Assembly: GCA_016271365.2 (NCBI GenBank)
Contig: CM057456.1
Location: forward strand, 1,398,503,001-1,398,567,000
Source of the DNA: Neoceratodus forsteri
Lineage: Eukaryota; Chordata; Ceratodontiformes; Ceratodontidae
Reading direction: 5' to 3'
Length of the DNA: 64,000 bases
Positions 43,340-54,754 of this stretch are shown piece by piece; positions within the stretch are counted from its first letter, which is position 1, and each line of letters opens with the position of its first letter. The translations under genes and the position numbers were made by a program. Under the pieces are notes generated by a model, which saw nothing but the letters and a program-made list of their open reading frames with translations, did not search any database and was not told where the DNA came from.

Positions 43340-44214
43340 CTTTCAGCTGGCCTGGCGGTATCAGATCATCCACATTTAAGTCCAGACTAGTTAGGTATTT
43401 CTTGGCGCTACGGGGGAGAATCAAAAATCTTGGTTTCTCCTTCTGAAATTACTCATAGGCTAGCAGGGAAGTCCACTTGTGCACGCAGCCCTTTAGCCCG
43501 CAGGGCTTTTATGACTGGGAACCAGGCCTTGCTACGCTGCATAGTAGTAGGGGCGTTATCCGGCTCAAAGAATAATCAGGTGTCCCCGAAAACAATTTCT
43601 TTCTTTGCCCAGGCTTTACATAGGACCATTTCCCTTGTTTTGTAGTCTAAGAAGGTGACAATAAGAGATTGAGGTCTCGCTTTAGAATCCTTTGGGGGAG
43701 CCACCAGTGCATGATGTGCCCAGATGATATGTAAAGGTGTCTCTTTGTCTAAGGCCAATAACTCCTTAATCAGCCCCTCTACATACTCAGGAATGTTATT
43801 TGTCTCGGTGTATTCTGGAAGCCCATGAATGCGAAGGTTCACCCTGTGGGATCTATTCTCCAGGTCTTCCACTCTATCCATTAGAAGTTGTGAACGATCA
43901 TGTAACTGAAGAATTGCACCATTACGGAGGTCAGTTGTTTCTGTACAAGATGTAAGGTGTTTCTCCACTTGTTGAAGCTTTTTCCCCTGTTGTGCTATGG
44001 TAGAGGCATTGGATTTAATATCCTCCTTCATAGAATCTAATGTGCTACTTAATCGACGCAGTTCTCTGCAGAGCTGCCTGGAAGTAATGGCGAAGTCTTC
44101 TCCCTCTTCTTCTGACTCACTCTCCCAGCATGCTTCCACCTCATCCTTCAGCTTTGTGGCCTCCTGGCTAGCAGCCGCTGCTCTGGGGGGCAATTGAAGC
44201 TTTTGCTGGTGCAT
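43340..44214 (-). pseudogene. L1-A ORF1
   Basis: Starts MHQQKLQLPP. It has an acidic stretch (ESESEEEGEDFA), a coiled coil (LRRLSSTLDSMKEDIKSNA, LLMDRVEDLENRSHRVNLRI) and the RRM-like motif LRIHGLPEYTETNNIPEYVE. SLIVTFLDYKTREMVLCKA follows. A TGA ends the open frame at 43576, but coding similarity continues (WFPVIKALRAKGLRAQVDF, then GETKIFDSP) to about 43340. Confidence 0.8.
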
Positions 44215-44393
44215 TCCACCACTGTGAGCCTCTCATGGTTTGTGTCTAGTAGCTATAGTATAAGCACTAAGTACAAGGACCAGACTCATGCTATATCAAG
44301 GGGGAGAAAGGTAATTTTTAGAAATTTAGGCCGGGGGTAAAGCAGAGCTTGTCTCCAACACGTCTACATTGGACAGTGACATCACCGGAAGTC

Positions 44394-44407
44394 ACCTTTT
44401 TGGTTTT
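44394..44407. repeat. Target-site duplication of L1-A, right copy
   Basis: ACCTTTTTGGTTTT, identical to 38227-38240. Confidence 0.85.
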
Positions 44408-45127
44408 CTGAGCTAGTGGCTATTGTAGGTACCGGTTGGGAGGAGGGTCTGATTTCCCAGCCCACAATGGAGCTTTCTCTAGCCTATAATGGCTGGGCTG
44501 GGAGGGCATCATCCCTGGGCCCGGTCCCACGCAAGCAGCTGGTAAACCATCTCGACAACCGCAGGAGGGAGAAGAAAATCCATGAAAGGTCTCCTTCCAT
44601 TGTTTGGTTTTGCCCGCCCTGTGCTAGAGCGCTGAGGACCTCTTAAAGTAGCTGATTTAACTAAAACAGGAGCCCAGTATATACTGTTTGTCAGAAGCAT
44701 TTGATTTGAATTATAAATTAACAATCTTGGACACATTGACTGCAGGGCTTATGCTACGATCACACTAGGGACAGATTTAAGGACTCTTATAGGACTTACA
44801 TGAAACTAAACTACTATCAAAGTGGCTGTCTTGGGACTTGTGCTGTTGATAGCAGTTAACAATTCCAAGGCGCATTAGAAGTCCTGCATCCTTATATCCT
44901 TTTCTAAAGGACAGTGTTATCATAGTAGATACTACTTTGCCATGACTGCTAGTTATTTAGGGGAAATGATATAAAAGACCAAGATTGTAGTTGGGGGATA
45001 GCTGGGGGAGTGCTCAAGGCACATGGAACACAGTGGGGTGGCTCTTGGTGGTGCACCTCTTCTGTGTGTTCCAGGAAGATGGTCCTTAAACACTATTGTT
45101 CGTTAGAGCAATGGATGACAATCTGTA
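44408..45127 (+). other. L1-B sequence between ORF1 and ORF2, part 1
   Basis: Non-coding. It continues L1-B after the L1-A insertion and ends where copy C of the palindrome-rich element starts. Nothing in it is recognisable except its position; L1-C has a comparable ~1.5-kb gap between its ORFs. Confidence 0.6.
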
Positions 45128-45688
45128 CTGAGCATATATTTTCACTCCAGATTTTCAACATTGCCATTTTACCACACCTCCTTATGAGCAGTACAGCTGT
45201 CATTTTTCACATCCTGCCCAAAACGTGTTTCCGCCCATGTAGTGCACAATGGCGCAGTCGGTGTGCAAAATCAATGTATGGCACACAGTAAGACAATCAC
45301 AGTGACACTGTTCATTAGCAGAGGTTTTAAAATGCCAATGTTGACAATTTCGTGAAAAAATCCCTAACAATGACTGTTTTACGAGTGTGCATTGCATAGT
45401 TCCCACACACGCTCCTAGGTTTGCGAATTTTCAATATTTCCACTCCAGATTTTCAAAATTGCCATTTTACCACACTTCCTTATGAGCAGTACAGCTGTCA
45501 TTTTTCACATCCTGCCCAAAACATGTTTCCGCCTATGTAGTGCACAATGGGGGTTACAAAAAGGTCATGCTGACAATTTATTGTCCAAATACCAGCAATC
45601 GCACAGGGCATTAGGGTAAAGCACCATACATGCCAAACACCACTGCAAATACCTGCAAGCGAACGTTCGGCATTGACAAATGCTTGTT
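45128..45688 (+). mobile_element. Palindrome-rich non-coding element, copy C (right end only)
   Basis: Two ~297-bp units (CACTCCAGATTTTCAACAT at about 45144 and a near match at about 45446) and the terminal 12-mer GCAAGCGAACGT (45655-45666), followed by TCGGCATTGACAAATGCTTG. The left part of the element is missing. It sits inside the inter-ORF region of L1-B. Confidence 0.75.
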
Positions 45689-45933
45689 AATATTGTGGTT
45701 ATGTTGTGGATTGGTTATTCATAGGGAAATGAATATGGTGGGAAGGGAGAAGCAGTTAGGGACAGGGGTTGGACAAATTGGGGGGGTTATTTCAAAGACA
45801 AGTTTCAAAGTTTTACAAAGTTTTCAGAGATTTATAATTGTGAATCAGGTTTGTTTGTTAAAAAACAAAACGCAGCAGACAGTATATGTATTAATACTAA
45901 ACGTGTTGCAATGAGATATAGAGTGCACCAGAT
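45689..45933 (+). other. L1-B sequence between ORF1 and ORF2, part 2
   Basis: Non-coding, A/T-rich. It joins directly to 63825 in the ancestral L1-B, as shown by the L1-C target duplication. Confidence 0.6.
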
Positions 45934-45949
45934 AGAATATTTTGTGTGG
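45934..45949. repeat. Target-site duplication of L1-C, left copy
   Basis: AGAATATTTTGTGTGG, repeated at 63809-63824 after the A tail of L1-C. Confidence 0.9.
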
Positions 45950-46113
45950 CGGTCACATGATGCAGGCAACGAACTAGCAGCCTGAATCATCTGCTCCAGC
46001 CATCCACCTCAATTAAGTTTAAATACTGTTAAACAGCGGCATCTAGGTGATCAACTCCATCCTTCCTGATTGTAGTTTACACCTGAGATCTGTTTAACCA
46101 GAGACCCTGACTG

Positions 46114-46976
46114 ATGGATGTTACCATGAAGAAATCTCCACCGAAACACACTCCGCCACCATCACCAGTAAAGACTGCAAAAAAATCCAAGGCCTCATCT
46201 TCCACTGGTGGCCTAGAAATGGATCCAACTACATCGGAACATGAACCACTCACTTTGGCATGGTTCCTCGCGGAGTTTAAACCATTTAGGGATGAGTTAT
46301 GTGCCATCACAGAGGAACTAAAAGCAGTAACTACCTCGCTAGACGATCTCTCAAGGAGGGCTAATGACACCGAAGCTGGTCTTGCTGGGAAAAAAAAGTA
46401 GATAAGCAAGCTCTGGAGATAGCAACTCTCAGACAAATGATAAGCAGAATGGAAACTAAGATCGAAGATCTTGAAGGATGGAGTAGGTGGAACAACGCAG
46501 TTCTTATCGGACTCCCGGAGAGAGAAGAGGGAGCCGACCCCATTCTTTTCACACAAAAATTGCTTACTAAACTGGCAGGCCCTTCTCCCTTTGGCACCAA
46601 CTATACAATTGAAAGAGCTCATAGAGCATTTAGAGCAATGCCTCCATCGGGCGCCCCACCCAGGCCCTTTATTTTCCGCTTCTTAAATTATCTTGAAAGG
46701 CAGCATCTCTTTTATAAAATCAAAGAGGTTCAAGAAGTGAAATGGGAAGGGACCACAATCAGAGTAGCTCAAGATCTCCCAGTTTTAGTGCGCCAAAGGA
46801 GGGCCACTTACCACCCGTTGGTGGTTAAGCTGATCGCTTCTGGTATTCGCTTTCGCATGGGGAACCCGGCTCACCTACAAGTTCTCCTGTCTGGCTCTTG
46901 GAATAGTTATGAAGATGCAAGTTCTGTGGCTGAAGGACTAAAATCTGCCCTTTCAGATCTGTTCAAGGAGTTTTGA
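46114..46976 (+). pseudogene. L1-C ORF1
   Basis: Starts MDVTMKKSPPKHTPPP (basic, Pro-rich). Then a helical LAWFLAEFKPFRDELCAITE, a frame change at an A run near 46391-46398, ISRMETKIEDLEGWSRWNN, the RRM-like AVLIGLPEREEGADP, RPFIFRFLNYLERQHLFYKI, VRQRRATYHPLVVKLIASG and FRMGNPAHLQVLL. It ends at FKEF* (46976). One frameshift is the only clear defect. Confidence 0.8.
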
Positions 46977-48522
46977 ATGAGTGCAGCCTTGCAGTAGAGA
47001 GCGGGTGCTTTAAAACAAAATGGTGGGTATGGATGGATAAGCTGGGAATCAGGAGCGACCTGCGATGTGACAGCTATACCCTATACACTCCATCTTTATG
47101 AACTTTTCATTCTGTCCACTACTACAGGGAGAGACAGTCTGTTATCTGAATACCTTTGGGGGTAATAGCCCCAATATGACTTGCTGATGCTCTGTGATAA
47201 AAGAAGCCTGCTATTACCAGGCTGAAACTACTGCATGACCTGTTAGCTCCATTAGAGGGCACCAAAACAACACGAAAGTATGGTACTGCACGTATGTGTG
47301 AAAACAGTCTCTTTGCTTTGCCGGCTTTAGAACTGAAGGCATTTTTATAATTTAGTAAAACTCTGAAGGAAGAGTTATATATTCAGTTCCATTCTCCCCC
47401 TGAGATAGATATGGAAAACTTGGTTTGGACCTCTGTAATCTTTTCTTCAGTCTGTATTGTAACTGGAGTAACGAGGGACATGTCAGAATATCTGTCTAGT
47501 TTTGATTCTCCATTCTATTTTTTAAACGCCATGCAAGGGTTTTAAGCACTCAACTCTTTGGTTCCATTTGTTTATTAGCTTTTGCTGGAAAAAGGGCAAG
47601 TTGAAATGCAAAGGTGAAATAGTGCTTCTAATTATGGCATTTGTTTTAGAGGAGAACGCTTACGTTTTTCAATTGTATTTAATTTAATACCTAATATCTA
47701 GGAAAAGTTTAAATGTATAATTCTGAAGGCTGTTACAATTGGAAAACTGGGCTCTTTGGGAATCTGAAGGGTTATGACTATGTTGAGAATAAATGTCTTC
47801 AGGAAGGAAGATGCCTTTTGAGGAATTTAAAACCTTGCATTAACCTAAATGGTTTGGTTACAAATGCAATAATTGTCTATATTTACCCTCCTATTATTAA
47901 AAATCAGGGGTACATAAAATATAACACAATGGAGAGTTATGGGGCTGACTGAACCTGGTTTGCTTTAATTCATGATAGCGGGCTGCCTGCCCTATTTAAA
48001 ATTGCTAATAGGGGAAGTATCCCCCTCAGGGGGTTTGGGAACATAGGGATACAATACCATTGAGAGGGTACTGTTAATTGGATTGCAGTAGGTTAATTCT
48101 CCTTTACTTATTATCTTGTCGCTAATCAGGGATAATTACAGGGGTGTAGGCTTGGAGCGGAGTTGGGTGAGCGGTTCTTGAACTGGGGATCACGAGCCAT
48201 GTAAACCTTTTGTTGGGTGGGAGGGGGAGGTTTTTTGATAAATTCATCTTTCTTCAAGTTTTCATCTTATCATTAGTTAAATCTGGGATTTGGAACGGGG
48301 ATAGTTTTATCTGGATACATAGGTCAGGATCAAGTCCTGAGTGGGGGGAAACTGAATGGCAAGGATATGGCAGGGAGGGGAGGGTGTGTCTTGCACATAG
48401 TTCGATAATGAAACAGAGGCAACATCTAAGGGAAAATATTTTGGAAAGTAGGATTAAAGTGTTGATGCTAAGTCCATTTAGGTATAAATATCGAGAATTG
48501 CAATTTTGCTATGGGGAGTAGA

Positions 48523-48587
48523 TATGTATGGATCTCATGGAATCTGAAGGGCTCCAGGAATAAAACCAAAAGAAATAAGATTATAAA
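48523..48587 (+). pseudogene. L1-C ORF2 start, before DIRS-type insertion
   Basis: Encodes WISWNLKGSRNKTKRNKII, the first strand and loop of the L1 endonuclease. It is interrupted after AAGATTATAAA and continues in frame at 50744. Confidence 0.8.
48577..48587. repeat. 11-bp direct repeat left of the DIRS-type insertion
   Basis: AAGATTATAAA, repeated at 50733-50743. Keeping a single copy restores the L1-C endonuclease frame. Confidence 0.8.
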
Positions 48588-49660
48588 CACCAGGTACTCA
48601 CCTTTATAGGGGCAGAATTGGACACAAAGCTAGCCAGAGCCTTTCTTCCCCCAGAAAGGGTAAGGAATTTAGTGGCTCTGGCCTCTTCCTTCACTCTGCA
48701 GGTCTCTCGACCAGCAAGACACTTTCTGCAGCTCCTGGGGCACATGGCTGCATCCACAGCTGTTGTGCAGGAAGCCAGATTTCAGATGAAAGACATTCAG
48801 TTTCACTTGAGAACCTTTTGGTCTCAGAGACCCCTTTCCAAGTTGGTCCCAGTGACTCGAACCTTGATCCTAGCTCTTCAGTGGTGGCAGGATCAGAGCA
48901 ATTTAAGAGCGGGGGTCCCCTTCATTTCCCCTTCTCACGACTTGACTCTCCCCCCCAAGAATCTCTGCTCCACATCAATTTGCTGGAACTCAGAGCTGTC
49001 TTTTTAGCTCTTCAAGCTTTCTCTGCATCTGTCCACGACAAGGTGATACAAGTCAGAACAGACAACACCACAACAATGTGGTACATCAACAAACAGGGGG
49101 GCACTCGTTCTTTGGCCTTGTGCACCGAGGCAATGAAGTTGTGGTCTCTGGCCTATTCCCTGAACACTTCCCTCATAGCAGTTCATCTTCCAGGGAAGGA
49201 CAATGTCCTAGGGATGCCCTCAGCAGGATTTCCCAGGGCCATCACGAATGGTCCCTGGATCCTCAAGTGCTGGGGATAGTTTTGCCAGGTGGGGCATCCT
49301 CAGATAGATCTTTTGCAGCCCCAGACAATCACAAACTTCCTCTGTTCTGTTTCAGGCCTCCAGTGCTGGGTTCAGTTCCCCTGGATGCCCTTCTTCTGGA
49401 TTGGGAGGAGCTCCTCTGCTTCCCCTTTCCTCTCCTATTCAAAGTACTAGTCAAAATCAGATCTCAGCCTTGCAGGGTGATTCTGATTGCCCCGGATTGG
49501 GCCAGGCAACCCTGGTACCCACTCCTTCTGTCTCTGACAGTCCATCTTCCCCTGTGCCTCCACAGGAATCACAATCTGTTGACTTGTGCCCAGGGAAGGG
49601 TTTGGTATCCGGACCTCAAATCCCTCACCCTCAAGGCCTGCCTCTTGAGGAGTTAGAGTT
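48588..49660 (+). pseudogene. DIRS-type RT end and RNase H
   Basis: FIGAELDTKLARAFLPPERV and VSRPARHFLQLLGHMAAS are the RT-RNase H connection. The RNase H signature is LLELRAVFLALQAF (Glu), VIQVRTDNTTTMWYINKQGG (Asp) and, after a frame change near 49200, PRDALSRISQ (the last Asp block). FAAPDNHKLPLF and VILIAPDWARQPWYPLLL follow, typical of DIRS-type pol proteins. At least two frameshifts (near 48900 and 49200). Confidence 0.8.
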
Positions 49661-50680
49661 TGCTGATTTACACCTCTCTCAGGGTGTTCTTGAGATCCTA
49701 AAGGCTTCCAGAAAGCCTTCCACTAGGGATACTTATAGTTCTAAATGGAAAAGGTTTTCCATTTGGTGTGCTGGGAAAAATATTTCCCCAGAATCTACTG
49801 AATTGCCCATTTTGTTAGATTACATGGTACATATTAATTCCTTGGGTCTCAGACCAGCTACCCTGAGAGTTCATTTGGCAGCTGTGTCTGCTTTTGTGTC
49901 AGCAGGAAAGTCATCCCTCTTCCTCTCATCCTGTGTTTTCCAAGTTTTTAAGGGATTACTCCATACTAATCCTCCCTTTCGGGAACCGGCCCTGCTTGGG
50001 ACCTAATGTTTGCATTGCCCAGTTAATGCAACCCCTTTGAACCTCTGTCTTCTGCAGAGCTTAAGTACCTAACTTGAAAACTGTTTTTCTAGTGGCTATC
50101 ACTCCTGCCAGATGCATAAGTGAATTGCAAGCCTTGTCAGTGGAGACTGACTTTATTTCTTTCCACAGGGATAAGGTAGTCCTTAGGACTAATAGGAAGT
50201 TTTTGCCTAAGGTGGTTTCAGATTTCCATCTTAATCAATCTATCTCCCTTCCAGAATTTTTCACTGATCACTCCTCTTCGGGTGAGAGGAGGTTGCACAG
50301 CCTGAATGTTAAGAGAGCTCTTAGTTATTACATAGATCGTACCAAAGGTCACAGGTTCGAATCCCTCCAACTTTTCCTTACCTATGGTGAAGTTGGGAAA
50401 GGCAAACCTGCCACTAAGAGATCAATAGCCAGGTGGATTGTCTCTTGTATCCAATTTTGTTATCAGAAAGTGGGCAGAGCTCCCCGGTTTGAGGGCTCAT
50501 TCTAACAGGGGTACAGCTGCGTCTCTAGCTGCTGCCAGAGATATCCCTTTATTAGAGATTTGCCAGGCTGCTACTTGGAAAACGGTACACACTTTTACCA
50601 AGCATTACTCCCTGGATGTCCAGGCCAGGAGAGATGCTCAGTTTGGCACAGCTGTTCTTCAGAGCCTATTCCCTAAGTAG
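49656..50680 (+). pseudogene. DIRS-type tyrosine recombinase
   Basis: N-terminal core-binding domain: TRDTYSSKWKRFSIWCAGKN and LRPATLRVHLAAVSAF (49725-49900). Catalytic domain: ITPARCISELQALS (first Arg), RAHSNRGTAASLAAARD (His-x-x-Arg, 50495-50540), ICQAATWKTVHTFTKHY (Trp/His and the nucleophilic Tyr), ending LQSLFPK* at 50680. All catalytic positions are present, but a break at 50006-50074 and a frame change near 50500 interrupt the frame. The enzyme would integrate circular cDNA without a DDE-type integrase. Confidence 0.85.
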
Positions 50681-50732
50681 GTTCTGCCCCTCCTCCATGG
50701 AGGTACTGCTGTGTATTCTGCTAATGTCTATA

Positions 50733-50743
50733 AAGATTATAAA
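50733..50743. repeat. 11-bp direct repeat right of the DIRS-type insertion
   Basis: AAGATTATAAA, as at 48577-48587. Confidence 0.8.
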
Positions 50744-53700
50744 GCATTTACAATTACTAAACAGGAATGTGATCTGCCTGCAAGAAACGCATATGTTAGA
50801 GTCTGAAGCTAAGCTTATCAGAAGGCAATTTATAGGGCAGGTATTTATGGCGGGGAATAGCTCAGCCAGTAGAGGTGTTGTGATACTAATTTTCAGGAAC
50901 ACCCCCTTTCTGTGTGAACAAACTATAATCAACCCTATGGGGTGCTACGTTTTAGCAGTGGGGCTCTTAGACAGAACAAAAATATTACTGGGTAGTATAT
51001 ATGGGCCTAATCAAGACTCACCAGAATTTTTTATGAATTTATTAGATGTCCTGTCCCCCTTTGCAAATCTTTCCATTATTTTGGGAGGTGACCAGAACCT
51101 TCCTTTTTCTTTTGATCTGGACAAGGAGGGGAAGAAACCAAGGGGACTGTCTCCTGCTCAGAGAGCGATTCGTGACATGATCGACCAAACAGGTTTATGT
51201 GATACATGGAGGGTGTTACACCCCACTCTCAAGGAATTCACCTTCACCTCACAAGTGCATGACTCCAGATCACGAATCGATTACTTCTTAGTGAGTAATT
51301 CTCTTCTTTTGACCCTTTCAGAATGTGTGATAAACTCTAAGGCTATTTCAGACCATTCCTTAGTCAGATGTTCTTTGGGGCTCAGCCCCAATCTCCCCAA
51401 ACAATCTATTTAGAAGCTAAATAATCAGCTACTTAAATCCAAACAGATTATAGAGGACATTCAACAAAAAAAAAAAAGATCTATATTTTAAGGGCAATTT
51501 TAATTCTACAGGGAGAGGAGATATAGAATGGGGAGCCCTCAAATGTGTATTAAGAGGGGAATTTATTAAAATTACAGTAGCCATAAAGAGAGATAGAGAA
51601 AGGAAAGCCTTGTATATACTAGACTAAATTAGGAACATAGAAACAACTTTCTCGCCTACTACCCCAGAGGAAATCAGAATGACTAATATGTCTCACTAGC
51701 CAGTATAATGATATCCTTAGGGACAAAGCTGAATATGCCATTCTCAAAACAAAAGTGACCTATCTCGATCAAGTGGAAAAGTCGGGCCATCTCCTAGCTA
51801 TGAGACTCAAGACAGTAGAGTCCTCCAAAATCATAAAGCATATCAGATCTCAGAGAGATAACTCCGTTAAATTACTCCCCGTGTAGATATAGTGCAGGAG
51901 TTTGAAAATTATTACAGAGAACTATATAGCCCAACAAACTCTCAGCCCAGTGCAGCCACCGTCAAGGAATACTTATCTTCCATCCAGATGCCTGTAATTC
52001 CTAATGATCTAAAAGAAGGGCTGGTTTCTCCTATCACAGAGACTGAAATTTTAGAGGCCATTCAATCTATGTCTCCAGACAAAGCCCCCGGCCCGGAAGG
52101 GCTCTCTTTAAATTTTTTTAAATGCTTCACCAAACAGCTGGTCCCCGGCCTGCAGAGGCTGTTCTGTAGCTTACTTGACTCCAACATAATTTATAGTCAT
52201 TTACTAGAAGCCCTCATACTAGTTATTCCTAAGTCAGGGAAGGAACTGGACAGAGTCAGTAACTATTGCCCTAGCTCTCTGATCAATTGCAATGTTAAAA
52301 TACTAGCTAAAATTTTAGCAACTCGATTAAACAAAGTCATGCCTCATATCATTCACCCGGACTAAGTGGTCTTTCATGAGAGGGAGAACATCTTCGGATC
52401 ATCTCTGTAAACTGTCCCATGTCTTCTGTGTTTCCAGGGATTCAGACTCAGCTTATGGCCTATTGTCTCTAGACGTGGCGAAGGCATTCAAAGAGTGAAT
52501 TGGCAATTCCTGTTTGTGGTCATGCACAGACTAGAGTTTCCTCCTACTTATATCAAGTGGATCTCATACCTATATAATCATCCAACCACCCGGATTTATG
52601 GTAATGGGCTTTTCTCTTACACTTTCCCATCGTCCTCAGGCACAAGACAGGGGTGCCCCTTGTCTCCTCTCCTTTTCAATATATATCTGGAACCACTTCT
52701 CTGCAAGTTCAGGCTCAATCCCAGAATGCAAGGAGTACAATGAGATGAAAGTCTCCACATACTCGAGAGACCTTCCCGGTAGTATTGGAAGTCATAGAAG
52801 AATACAGTAAAGTCTCCAATTACAAAATTAATATAGGGAAACTACAGCTTTTCCACTAAATATGAAATTACAGAAAACCGATACTTCTGAAATGGGTCTT
52901 CAATGGAGTCAGAACACATTAAAATATTTAGGTATTATATTGACAAGAAGTGAGTCCAAGATGATTCAACTTAATTTGGATTCAGTCATATATGACATAA
53001 AGCAAGATCTGAACAGATGACGGAATCGTCCCCTATGAATACGGAGTCGTATAAATTTAATCAAAATGAACGTCCTCCCCAGAATGTTCTATCCCATTAA
53101 TATGCTCAATCATTGGCTTCCTTTAAAATGGTTCTCTAAGACTCATTCAATTATTTCTGATTTCATCTGACAGGAGAAAGTGTCCCACCGGGCTTATCAT
53201 AAGCTGGCTGCCCCTAAATCTCTGGGTGGACTACAGCTACCTCACTTTGGCAATATCTAAAGTGGTTGCTGACACCAGAGGATGAAATGACTTTACCCTA
53301 TGTTCCCTCATGGGTGAAATTGGAAATTGGTCTGATTAAACAGGCAGGCCTTGACCCAATTGCACTCCTATATTGCAATCAAAAGAGCCTTCCCAAGAAG
53401 CTGGCACTCACTCCAATAGCTTCCTCCCTGAAAATTCATGGCCAATTATGTTCTTTATTCAAATACTCACCCCGCAAGGACCAAAATCAACCTCTTTGGG
53501 GTAACTCAAACCTAAAACTTGGGGGCAAAGTGATCACTGATACATGGATTCCTTCGTTGAGGGGGGTGCGGATCAGGGAGTTATTACAGAAGAGGGTGTC
53601 TGTGACTCAGTGCAATCAATTCTTACACGACTCAGGGTGGGCCTTAACCAAGTATTTAAAGTATTTCAGATAAGACACTTATTAGTCCAATTGCACAGTG

Positions 53701-54210
53701 GGTTTACAACAGGGTCAATCCCAGAGGAATTTTTTGAATCCTTATCCAAAATAGTATGGGAGCCACATTCCGTATCTAGACTGTACTCACTTCTTTTCAA
53801 TCAGGCATATGTAGATAGGATAGAAACCCCAACTACTAGAAAGAGCAATTTCCTGAACAGATATCTGAATGGCCCATTATTTGGCAAAACTCTTATAGAT
53901 ACATTACCCAGGACCGACTTCTGCTGATGCAATTTCAATTTTTAAATAATTTATTTTGGACCCCTGTCAAACTTCATAAAATAGGGAGAACTCCCAGCCT
54001 TAACTGTAACAGATGTTACTAAGAAGAAGGCACCCTCCGCCACATTTTTTGGGACATAATTAAATCCAAAGTGGATCCTTTGCTCAGCATTGGAGAATAC
54101 TTTATACTGGAAATTTGCTTAACTGGGGAGTACAACAGAATAGAGGTCAAGGCTAGAAGATATTTTATGGCCGCCATGTCCTCCTCATTCAAAAAAGGTT
54201 GTATTAAGAC
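50744..54210 (+). pseudogene. L1-C ORF2, main part (EN, RT, C-terminus)
   Basis: EN: NVICLQETHMLESEAKLIRR, SRGVVILIFRNTPF, LLGSIYGPNQDSPEF, SIILGGDQNLPFSFDLDK, SRIDYFLVSNSLLL and ISDHSLVRCSLGL (to 51413). A stop-rich linker follows to 51890. RT: MSPDKAPGPEGLSLNFFKC, ALILVIPKSGKELD, SGTRQGCPLSPLLFNIYLEP (motif B) and motif C decayed to VSTYSRDLP (Tyr-Ala-Asp-Asp expected). Motif A (SLDVAKAFKE-like, 52465-52490) is out of frame. The C-terminus continues 53266-53927 and 53935-54210 and is interrupted by the hAT element at 54211. Confidence 0.8.
54203..54210. repeat. hAT target-site duplication, left copy
   Basis: ATTAAGAC, repeated at 63370-63377. It fits the hAT target preference nTnnnnAn. Confidence 0.9.
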
Positions 54211-54385
54211 TAGAGATGCAGCAAAATTTTAATCCGCTGATGAAGTGGACGCAAAGTGGCCACTTCACGTTAGTGGAGCACAACGCAAAGTGGGCACTGC
54301 AAGGTGCTCACTTCACGTCATTATTATTACCACTTCGCTTTGCGCCATTATGCCTTAACGCGAAGTAAGGCAAAGTGAAAAGAGA
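54211..54385. promoter_or_regulatory. Left subterminal repeat zone of the hAT
   Basis: Words GAAGTGG, CACTTCACG (two), CAAAGTG (three) and CTTCGCTTTGCG lie within 175 bp of the left end. These are likely transposase contact sites, by analogy with other hAT elements. Confidence 0.6.
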
Positions 54386-54675
54386 ATAGGCAGCCCCCCA
54401 CACATCTCATGGCTTGCAGTACTGTAAGTCACATGCTTTAGCCAGGCAGGAAGGAAGTGAGTCAAAGAAGCAGTTTCACTTTCTCCTTTGCATTTGTAGA
54501 GGGAGAAAGCATTGTGAGAGGAGACTAGGAGTTAAAGTGCTTGATTGCCTTGCCACTTGTGTTTCAGAAGAAAACCAACGGCTTTTTTAAAAGCTGTATC
54601 TTTATTTAGTTTTTGTATTGTATTTGAGGGTTTTTTTTTTGTTAGTGAATTTTTTTGTATACATTTTATTTTGTT

Positions 54676-54735
54676 TTGTGTGTGTGACTGACTGTGTGTG
54701 TCAGTGTGTGTGTCTGTGTGTGTGTGTTGGCCCGG
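54676..54735. repeat. (TG)n microsatellite
   Basis: Interrupted GTGTGTGTG tracts upstream of the accessory gene start. Confidence 0.85.
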
Positions 54736-54754
54736 GAACTTATTGTGTGTGTCA

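Larger units (their letters stand above)
38241..44393 (-). mobile_element. L1-A, near full-length L1-type element (minus strand)
   Basis: A 6.15-kb insertion in L1-B, bounded by the 14-bp duplication. On the minus strand it begins GACTTCCGGTGATGTCACTG, then has ORF1 (44214-43340), ORF2 (42604-38912) and a 670-bp 3' UTR (38911-38247) with an A tail. In the 3' UTR I see no further feature. Full length for the L1 clade. Confidence 0.85.
48588..50732 (+). mobile_element. 5'-truncated DIRS-type retroelement in L1-C
   Basis: A 2,145-bp fragment starting abruptly within the end of RT (QVLTFIGAELDTKLAR) and running through RNase H and the tyrosine recombinase to just after the recombinase stop. The left inverted terminal repeat, gag and most of RT are absent. 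No A tail and no inverted terminal repeats are seen. Confidence 0.8.

Noticed and set aside
48588..48605. Splice-donor-like GGTGAGTACC on the minus strand at the left edge of the DIRS-type fragment
   Set aside because: The plus strand reads directly as RT coding (QVLTFIGAELDT), so the resemblance is a coincidence of coding sequence.
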